DNA of 64,000 nucleotides from Tamarix chinensis (taxonomy: Eukaryota > Streptophyta > Magnoliopsida > Caryophyllales > Tamaricaceae), in contig CM060174.1 of the NCBI GenBank assembly GCA_030549775.1, positions 23,610,693 through 23,674,692 on the forward strand. The letters are read 5' to 3'. A model generated the notes under the pieces. It ran no database searches. It was not told the origin of the DNA and saw nothing but the letters and a program-made list of their open reading frames with translations. Positions 56,400-64,000 of the stretch are shown here, one piece after another. The position numbers and the translations under genes were made by a program. Within the stretch, counting starts at the first letter, position 1. Every line of letters starts with the position of its first letter.

Positions 56400-56860
56400 A
56401 TCATGGATATAAAACTTTAGCTATGACCATTGTTTCCCATCTAAATGTTTGACAAAGGATATGAAGAACTCTAAGAAACTTACCCACTTTACATGTCTTA
56501 GACTAAATTTCTTTTGTCTATGTAACTATTTTTAAAATTTTATGATTTGAATGTAAAAAAAAGGGTTTAGGTCTCAAATAATGATTCCAAGCCTCTAGCC
56601 TACATATGATGGCATATAATTCCTTATCCTAAGTAGAATAGTTCAACCTGGAATTATTTAATTTTCACTGAATTATGCAATAGGTATCTTTTCTTGTGGT
56701 GGTTCTCCACCAATCGCTACCCTTATTGCATCACAAGTTACATCAAATAGTAAATAAATATTAGGTAAGGATAAGATCGGATCATTACACAATTTAGCTT
56801 TAAGAGTCTCAAATGATTTAGTGGTTATATCTTCCCATTTAAACTCTCATTTTTTTCATA
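56400..56860 (-). pseudogene. RNase H of the minus-strand gypsy copy
   Basis: Minus-sense text: WEDITTKSFETLKAKLCNDP, LPNIYLLFDVTCDAIRVAIG, GEPPQEKIPIAXFSE, YMPSYVG-like text and HVKWVSFLEFFISFVKHLDG. This is the RNase H-like segment that follows reverse transcriptase in gypsy pol (FEVxCDASxxGIGAVLxQ pattern). The first catalytic Asp (FDVTCDA) is visible. Stops interrupt it. Confidence 0.7.
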
Positions 56861-56869
56861 ATTTGATTT

Positions 56870-57745
56870 GCAAGTGCAACTATGGTTTAGAAGTATTTAA
56901 TAAATTGTTTATAAAAACTAGCTAATCCATAAAAACGTATCATGTCATGAATGTCCTTAGGAATAGACCACTCTTGAATAATTTTAATTTTTTTAGGGAT
57001 CAACCTTAATGCCTTTTTCACACGCAATATAACCAAAAAAGATAACACTAAGAAACGTGAAATCACCCTTCTTTAATTTTTATAAGGTTTTATATCCTTT
57101 GACCCTTCAAATAATTTACTTATGTGTATTAGATGATCATGTTCATTTTCACTATACACTAGAATATCATCTAAGTTGACCACAATAAATTTGCCAAGAA
57201 AAGGATGATGGGCATCATTCATTAATCTTATGGAATAGATAGGTGCATTAAATGACCCAAAAGGCTTGGTAATCTATTCATAGAGACCCTATTTAGTCTT
57301 AATGGCTATTTTCCATTGATCCCCTTCTCTAATATGCATTTGATCATATCTACTATGTAAGTTAATCTTAGATAACACTTTCACTCCACTTAGTTCATCA
57401 AACATGTCATCTAACCTAGGCATAAGGAAGCAATATTTTATGGTTAAATTGTTAAAAAAATATTGAATCTATACACATGCACCACGTTCCATACTTTTTA
57501 GGGACAAGTGGGATAGGAACACAACAAGGACTCATAATTTCTCTAATATATCCCTTTTCTACTCACTCTTATATTTCTTTTTAATTTCCTTAGAATCCTT
57601 CATATTAGTTCTATAGTATTATTCATTAAGCAATGGAATTCATGGGATTCATTTAATAACATGATCAATACCTCTTTTAGGTGGTAATCCAAGCGGAATA
57701 TCATTTGAGAATAGGGTTATCATTGAATTCATCAGTTAGTCTTGT
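56870..57745 (-). pseudogene. Reverse transcriptase of the minus-strand gypsy copy
   Basis: Minus-sense text from 57,720: [114 protein letters not shown], and the catalytic strand FIVVNLDDILVYSENEH at about 57,190-57,140. The LDD motif keeps both Asp residues of the (F/Y)xDD box. The order of blocks is that of plant chromoviruses. At least six stops, so inactive. It reads upstream of RNase H and integrase in normal pol order. Confidence 0.85.
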
Positions 57746-58860
57746 AAGCTTAGGGTTATCATTTTCAATTTTCCACGATTGAGTTTATTTCACTACTAAA
57801 GCATATTATATACCTTCTTCATTAATACACGTAATCATAGTATTTTCATGAAAAAACAAGTTCTTTATAGAAGGAAGATCACTCATGCTAAGATCTTCAC
57901 ATTTAAAAGGTCTATGTTTATGATTTGTTTCTCTACTTTGAACAAATACACATTAGTAATACTAAAAAGATTAAATTATCTATCCTATTTCCATGATCTA
58001 TTGATGTGGGAGCATCCTCATCTAATGATCACACACTTGCCCTTAATTTTCTCAAGTTTGAGAGTTACAAAAGTCTCCTCACTTGGACAAGTTAATCACT
58101 TCTAAGAAAACTAGCCATGCAAGTCATGCAAACCTTGCCAACTTTTACCACCTTCACATAATAACCCCCTCCCTCCACCTTTTTAAGCCACGTTTTTCCC
58201 ACCCATTCTATATCATTTTCTTTTATTATTTTAGCTACAAAAATACCCAAAAAATGCAGCCCAATCTGCACTTATAATAGCCACACACAATAAACCACAA
58301 ATCCCTCTCAAGCTACATGACAAGTCCTTTTAAACACTTAGGAAGAACATTGCTGATTTTTGGGAACAACAAGGAAGGCTAAAAGACATTCTTTACTTCT
58401 TTTTGTCCCTTAAAAAATTAAAATGATCCTTGTCTCTATCCTTATAAATCAAGTGGCATTTGTATGAGTTGGACATATGATGGAGACTCACCACCATTTG
58501 AAATCAGCATATAACACACATCATGGCCAAGTGGCATGAGTGGTATATAGGTAGTCTCTTTTATTTGTTGTAGCTCAAATTATCTTTTTGTAGTTAGCCA
58601 ATGAGAGAATTAAAGAGAAACCAACTTGTTTTTTGCTGCACATTTATCTCTCAAAAATTGAGAGTCTTTCATTTTTAAATCTAGTACAAAAGTTTGAAGT
58701 TTAGCAACATTTTTCAAGATTTATCCTAAGATTTTAAACCTTAGGTGGTTCTTGTGATTATTGATTCAAGGAGTTACCTAGAATCAATTTCAAATTCTCA
58801 AATCTCTCCTAATTCTACTCTTAATTTTTGATTAATCTAATCTTAATTAGACACCACTTC
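57746..58860. other. Unassigned insert between protease and reverse transcriptase
   Basis: About 1.1 kb separates two domains that should be about 200-300 bp apart. It is rich in plus-strand C/T (caccttcacataataaccccc) and has two short plus-strand open frames (57,848-58,277) without family pattern. Probably an inserted short repeat or LTR fragment. Ends not found. Confidence 0.4.
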
Positions 58861-59280
58861 CTAGCATGACCCAAGTTGGATGCATAATCTACCTAGTAAA
58901 ATACTACATGTATCCATAGGCAAAATATCACATAACACATCATCATAACAATTACCAATAGAAAATAACATAAGGGATTGTTTGGTTACCTTAACTCGTA
59001 TATCTATGCTTAGCCATTGAAAAGAATAAGGCTTGGAATGATTTTTGGTGGATAATCCAAGCTTCTTGATTCCTATTTTACTAGCTATATTAGTGCACAA
59101 GCCACATTTAATGATGATTTGGCAACAACTTTCTCCAATTCATCCTTTTGTCTTGAATATTGTGTGTCTTTGTGTTGCTTACTCTTGTGGTGGAACTTGA
59201 AGTATGCATTGTTGTACTAAAGAATATAGGGCCTCATCAAACTAAATATTAGACTCTCCCATAACTTAATCTTAGATTTA
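58861..59280 (-). pseudogene. Aspartic protease of the minus-strand gypsy copy
   Basis: 79 open codons on the minus strand (59,100-58,861): CTNIASKIGIKKLGLSTKNH, SKPYSFQWLSIDIRVKVTKQ, SLMLFSIGNCYDD and VLCDILPMDTCSILLGR. Directly upstream the active-site strand reads IIIKCGLCTNIAS instead of IIDxGSCTNVAS, so the catalytic Asp is lost. It precedes reverse transcriptase in minus sense, as expected. Confidence 0.8.
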
Positions 59281-59329
59281 TCTTGTCATTCGCGTGTTCT
59301 CCTTAGGATGTCATACCAAACCTGAGAAA

Positions 59330-59720
59330 ACTTTTTGAATTATTAAGTATCAAACTTAAATTTTCAATCATCATCATAATTTTTGTATCAAATATTAATT
59401 ATATCTCATACAACAACTAAAAGAAAAATTAAACATTTGCATCACCATAAACTTTAAGAAAGTCTAGTTATATACCTTTATCTTCATTATGATGATACTT
59501 TGGTTGGAAGTTTCCTTACCACTGTCAGTTGTGAGATTCATTTGAACCTACTTCATATGAATGCTCTTCATACTCTATCCTTGGATTGGCATAACCACAT
59601 TTAGCTATTACTACCATCCTTACCATTCCCTCATGATCATTAGTTGCCTTGAAGATGTTACTCATATGTCATAACATTTCTTGGTCAACCACTATCATTT
59701 GTAGTTGTTGCAATTGACTT
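59330..59720 (-). pseudogene. gag remnant of the minus-strand gypsy copy
   Basis: Minus-sense text: WXRKLPTKVSS-like, HNEDKGI-like, LDFLKVYGDANV and a short EWLYEIE-like relic, followed within about 100 bp by the protease. Most of gag (about 250 codons) is deleted. Confidence 0.45.
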
Positions 59721-59879
59721 TAGATGGAGGGAAATTAATGAAGTTGCAGGTTGGTGGAGTGGATGCTCACTGAGAGTTTATGAGGTAGTATTTTTAGGTT
59801 AAATGCATCATGAAAAAGTTTAAGAATCTTTTAGGAACAAAATGAAATGGGTTATCAAGGTTCTATTTTAGTATAAGAA

Positions 59880-60214
59880 ATTTTCCCAAAAATTAAGTTT
59901 TAAATATATACTCAACTTAACAAATCGGTCAATTGGTTTACCCTACTAGTTAACTCTTCTACAGACCAGTCAATCGGTTCCTCTACTAGTTGGTTAGTTT
60001 GGTCGAATAAAAATCATTTTGCTGAAACGACGAATGAGTCTATTGGTTCATAGAACTAGTCGATCAGTAAGCTTGAAAACTTGCTTGATTTAGTTTTCCA
60101 ACCTCATTTCAAATCTAACTTTACCTCAAAAAAATCATAGTTCCAAATCAAAATCAAACACCAAAAAATAGCATAATTTCTCATTCAAATTTTTTTTTGA
60201 AATATGGGATATTA
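59880..60214 (-). mobile_element. LTR I: 5'-end fragment of an F-type long LTR
   Basis: The plus strand ends GGGATATTATA near 60,214, like the 5' end of LTR F (GGGGTATTACA). Upstream lie AACCGGTCGACCGGTT-derived palindromes at about 59,931, 59,964 and 60,057, about 150-280 bp from the end, comparable to LTR F where such motifs are 115-205 bp from the end. Confidence 0.45.
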
Positions 60215-60224
60215 TATATCAACA

Positions 60225-60371
60225 AATTTGAGGTGGATCAATAGGGTAATGTGGTTACTAACACGTTCATTATCTCTACAATTCCAACTTAGTACTTTTT
60301 GACTCTAGTGCTCCACATATGTTTGTGTCTACTATATTTTTTATTGAGGTTACTTTAATATCATCAAGTAG
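60225..60371 (+). pseudogene. Protease fragment of a chromovirus-type element (target of LTR D)
   Basis: Plus-strand text: VVTNTFIISTIP, then after a frameshift LFDSSAPHMFVSTIFF. This is the xVLFDSGATHSFIS pattern of Del/Tekay-type proteases, with the active-site Asp kept and the Gly changed to Ser. It is cut at 60,371 by LTR D; the rest should lie beyond the window. Confidence 0.5.
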
Positions 60372-61019
60372 TGTAACACCCCCAAATTTACTACTGAAAA
60401 ATTTCATTTAAGACAAAGGTTTTAGCGGAAGCGAAAGAATTAAAACCATAAACTTGGGGGTATTACCGCCACACTTAGTACCAGACCGGTTCACTCCTAC
60501 CGTTCCGATACTAAGTGCTAAGGCTAAACTAAACAATCATTAAGTAAGAGTCATCAAAACATAGGTCCATAGTTAACATAGACCATTCACGAAAACCACG
60601 AGTCAACAACAATTAAAATATCGTTTAGGAATACAACTTAGAGTACAGTTTCAAAACAAGAAGCGTAGTACAAAATATAGCCAATAAAACAGATCCCAAG
60701 GGACCAATATCCGGATCGCTTACTCACTCAAGCCAAGCCTTCCACCCCACAATTTGTAACCGATCAAACCTGCATAGGAGGTCTGCTCCCCACCATTGGT
60801 GGATCATCACAGGACCCATTCAATCAATGTAGTATCAGTACGGGTCCAATACTGAGTAAGGGCGCTGGTGCGCTAAGGCCAAGCATACAATCATACCACA
60901 TAGCACACATAGCACGATCATATAGACAACAAGTGATAACACACAAGATAAGGCTTGAGTACTTTCCGGTGACTTATTCTTTATCCTTGTTAATAATATG
61001 TCCATTTCACACATATTCT

Positions 61020-61680
61020 TTAATAATCCATGTAAGTGCGGGAGCCCCACTATTATAGCCGGTGGATCGAAAATCAACACTCAGGGCAAAACGCCTCTTA
61101 CCACTATTATAGCCGGTGGACCAGAATCAACACCCAGGGCAGATCGCCACTGGCCACTATTCTAACCGGTGGACCGGACTAGCCCCGACTTACATGGTGT
61201 TCCGCTGTAAGTACTTAGTATTTTCCCATGGGTTACTTCATTCACATTCATTCAAAGCATTCTTCATTAATCCATGTGAGCGCGGGAGCCCTACTATTAT
61301 AGCCGGTGGACCGGAAATAAACACATAGGGCAGAACGCCTCTGACCACTATTATAGCCGGTGGACCGGAATCAACACCCAGGGCAGATCGCCACTGGCCA
61401 CTATTCTAACCGGCGGACCGGACTGGCCCCGACTCACATGGTGTTTCATTGTAAGTACTTAGTATTTTCCCAGTGGATTAACTTATTCGTTTGGGTCTGT
61501 CGAGCCCGATTCCCCCACTATTATAGCCGGTGGACCGGAATAAACACTCAGGGCAGAACGCCTCTGACCACTATTATAGCCGGTGGACCGGAAATAAACA
61601 CCCAGGGCAGAACGCCTTTGGCCACTATTCTAACCAGTGGACCGGACTGGGTCTGGCTCAACAGTCTTTCACTTTACATA
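61020..61680 (-). repeat. Three higher-order units with nine hairpin motifs in LTR D
   Basis: CCACTATTATAGCCGGTGG(A)CCGG at 61,047, 61,101, 61,154; 61,290, 61,345, 61,398; 61,515, 61,568, 61,622. Spacing inside a trio is about 53-55 bp; trios start 243 and 225 bp apart. The third motif of each trio has TTCTAACC instead of TTATAGCC, so positions inside the trio are distinguishable. Confidence 0.92.
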
Positions 61681-62084
61681 ATTAATGTCTTATCTGTGTC
61701 TTACTGAATCGCACCACACCCTTGACATGCATAAATCATTCTCTTTATACTGTACTCAACACAACTAATAAAATCTCACATACATAACTACCCTTCAATC
61801 AATAGATACACATGATAACACCGAACAACTCTAAGCAGCCATAACCAACCCTAGTTGTCCACACCAACCGTGGTTAGCCACTCTTATCCCTATTTTACCA
61901 TAACCACCATACTTAGCCATCCCAAACCTTAATTGTCCTCAATAATCACGATTAGTTACTCCAACCCTACTTAATCACAACACCCCAGAGTTAATCACTC
62001 CAAACCCTAATCCCGTACAATCGTTAACTCCCATGCAAAACCCTAACTCCACCACGCAACCCTAAGGCCACCATACCCACATTA

Positions 62085-62930
62085 ATACCACCATGCAAAC
62101 CATAACACTACCAAGAAAACCCTAATACCACCATAAGCCATTAATACCACTATGCAATCATTAATACCACCATACAAACCACCATGCAAACCCTAATACC
62201 ACCATACGAACATTTATACCACCATACAAACCCTAATACCACCATAATCCATTAATACCACTATGCAATCATCAATACCCCCATACGAACCCTAATACCA
62301 CCATGCAAACCCTAATACCACCATACAACATTAATACCCCCATAAAAATCACAAATACCACCATACAACATTAATACCTCCATAAAATCACAATTACCAC
62401 CATACAAACCTTAATACCACCATAAGCCATTAATACCACTATACAATAATTAATACCACCATACGAACATTAATACCACCATACAACATTAATACCTCCA
62501 TGAAATCATAAATACCACCATACAAACCCTAATACCACCATACAACATTAATACCTCCATAAAATCATAAATACCACCATACAAACATTAATACCTCCAT
62601 AAAATCATAAATACCACCATACAAACCCGAATACCACCATAAGCCATTAATACCACTATGCAATCATTAATACCACCATACGAACATTAATACCTCCATG
62701 AAATCATAAATACCACTATACAAACCCTAATACCACCATAAAATCACAAATACCGCCATACAACATTAATACCTCCATAAAATCACAAATACCACCATAC
62801 AACATTAGTACCTCCATAAAATCACAAATACCACCATACAACATTAATACCTCCATAAAATCACAAATACCCCCATACAACATTAATACCTCCATAAAAT
62901 CATAAATACCACCATACAAACTTGCATATT
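62085..62930 (-). repeat. 39-bp minisatellite of LTR D
   Basis: The unit is made of accaccatacaacattaat and acctccataaaatcacaaat. From about 62,300 to 62,930 copies are very regular; earlier ones (from 62,085) vary. Because 39 is a multiple of three, a minus-strand frame stays open at 62,716-62,919 with the repeated peptide LYGGICDFMEVLM. I regard this as a by-product of the repeat. Confidence 0.93.
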
Positions 62931-63167
62931 ACCATTTATCCTAACATGCATGTCCTAGTGGGCCATAACATATTACATCATAAACACCATATATATAAAT
63001 GTCATGCTCATGTCATGGAAGTACATACAACATACCTCAATCTCCAAGCTGCGCTACACATAAGACAAGTTATACACAAATCATATAATACATGGCATAG
63101 CATGACATACACAACATTCAACACATCCACGTCACACATAACACAAGGCCATTAGCTTCGTCCTTAC

Positions 63168-63229
63168 CTAAGGCGACGCCGGGCTTGGAGCACGCTCCTC
63201 TAACTCCTTAGGGCTTTGGTCAGGGTTAT
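63168..63229 (-). other. Conserved 62-nt exon-like block in LTR D
   Basis: In minus sense preceded by CCCCTTTTATAG and followed by TTAG|GTAAGGACG. The inside keeps GCCCTAAGGAGTTAGAGGAG and CGTGCTCC. Its length equals those of A and B. Confidence 0.55.
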
Positions 63230-63480
63230 CTATAAAAGGGGAAAATGCTAAGTATTAGTTTCCCTTATAATTACTATCAATCCTCATTCTAGTTTAAGGT
63301 TAGGGTTTTTATTACTAAAAAGGGTTTTATACAAAAACTAGGGTTTTTACCTTAGAATTAGTATACTAAATATTAGTAGTCAAAATATAGTTATTTATGA
63401 TACTTATTGTTACACTTATTTTATTGAGCCCATTAGTTCCATTCTTGTAATACTAGTGTTCACTGGTCATAGTAAAATAG

Positions 63481-63482
63481 TG

Positions 63483-63536
<54 letters not shown>

Positions 63537-64000
63537 TGACTACTAATAGTGATACTTATGTTTCAAGTAATAGAACTCTAGCGTTTTTAAGATTAAGTCC
63601 AACAATGGTGTTATGTTTGAAATAATAATATTATAAGGTCACAATATTACAAGTAAACTATTCTTAAGGGTGATAATGATAATAGTAATAATACTAATAA
63701 TGATGATAATAATAGTAATACTCCTAGTAGTAACGATAATAACAATAATACAACCAAGTAAGGTTTAGCAACCACAATAATAACCTTAGTAAGGATAATA
63801 GAAGTAATAATAGTAATATTACTAATAATGTTAATACCAATAATTATAAAAATTAAGATTAGAGTTAATTATAATAAAAGTTAGGGTTCAAAAGGGATTT
63901 TGGTATTAGTAAGAAAATAAGACATTAATAATAGAGACCATAATAATGATAATAATGATAATAATAATAATAGTAATAGTAATAGTAATGAAAGAAATAA
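63481..64000 (-). repeat. (ATT)n-type microsatellite region of LTR D
   Basis: On the plus strand a clean AAT run at 63,481-63,536, then mixed AAT/GAT/AGT triplets from 63,670 to the window end. Same place as in A and B. Confidence 0.9.

Larger units (their letters stand above)
60372..64000 (-). mobile_element. LTR D: member of the long-LTR family, cut by the window end
   Basis: The plus strand starts TGTAACACCCCC (60,372) and follows LTR A as reverse complement: terminal block; CACCCGTT-like block; three higher-order hairpin units (61,020-61,680); a region with aaccctagttg phrases (61,830-61,990); a 39-bp minisatellite (62,085-62,930); an exon-like block (63,168-63,229); and ATT-type repeats to 64,000. 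The GC-rich start and TATA region should lie beyond the window. The five bases before it are AGTAG. Hairpin motifs are well preserved, so this copy is rather young. Whether it is solo cannot be told. Confidence 0.9.

Noticed and set aside
61020..61680. CRISPR-like array of regularly spaced repeats
   Set aside because: The repeats are imperfect palindromes within an LTR of a plant genome, the 'spacers' are themselves repeated in the next unit, and no cas genes are possible here.
61980..62640. Interstitial telomere-like aaccctaa phrases
   Set aside because: The CCCTAA runs are single units embedded in a 39-bp minisatellite, not tandem CCCTAAA.
62716..62919. Repeat protein with LYGGICDFMEVLM units
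   Set aside because: The frame exists because the minisatellite unit is 39 bp (13 codons) and lacks stops. It starts and ends with the array and sits inside an LTR.
1..64000. tRNA, rRNA or snRNA genes
   Set aside because: I saw no cloverleaf with matching A and B boxes and no rRNA-like stretches. The tRNA-related words found are primer-binding sites.

Overview
The window is nuclear DNA from a seed plant, most likely an angiosperm. It is AT-rich and has no operons, rRNA, tRNA or intact host gene. Nearly everything recognisable is LTR-retrotransposon debris of plant Ty3/gypsy type (Tat lineage and chromovirus-like lineages with initiator-Met-tRNA primer sites), plus microsatellites and minisatellites. 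I cannot name the species.

Layout. 0-11.4 kb: a decayed Tat-type element (RNase H at 1-404, integrase at 6.35-7.44 kb, a 37-bp tandem repeat at 7.9-8.2 kb, and an antisense accessory-gene relic at 8.7-11.4 kb), split by a 6-kb nest of a second gypsy family whose halves form a large inverted repeat centred near 3.63 kb. 12.4-12.7 kb: a 75-codon exon of an unidentified host-like gene whose start codon reads GTG. 15.4-20.1 kb: LTR A, a 4.66-kb solo LTR with a perfect target-site duplication (TSD). 20.4-23.0 kb: truncated LTR E joined to an integrase C-terminus. 23.9-27.2 kb: a minus-strand gypsy copy (protease, gag, leader, primer site, LTR). 28.4-36.4 kb: family-2 ends, gag and LTR pieces and an unidentified antisense coding relic, interrupted by solo LTR F. 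36.5-42.4 kb: degenerate LTR remnants. 42.9-53.6 kb: one plus-strand gypsy element (gag, protease, reverse transcriptase) cut twice by solo LTRs B and C. 54.3-59.7 kb: a minus-strand gypsy copy in the order gag, protease, reverse transcriptase, RNase H, integrase, LTR. 60.2-64.0 kb: a protease fragment interrupted by LTR D, which runs off the window.

The main theme is a family of giant LTRs (A-F; complete copies 3.3-5.3 kb) that begin TG(A/T)AATACCCC and end GGGGTG(T/C)TACA. Four are bounded by perfect 5-bp TSDs and have no internal region, so they are solo LTRs. Several copies carry the same inner architecture: a TATA box and pyrimidine-rich segment, (ATT)n, a 62-65-nt block bordered by splice-like signals, a variable minisatellite slot, and trios of a hairpin motif (CCGGTCCACCGG) arranged in a higher-order repeat of about 225 bp. 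This repeat-bearing, possibly spliced LTR is the most interesting system here. No complete, functional protein-coding gene is evident.
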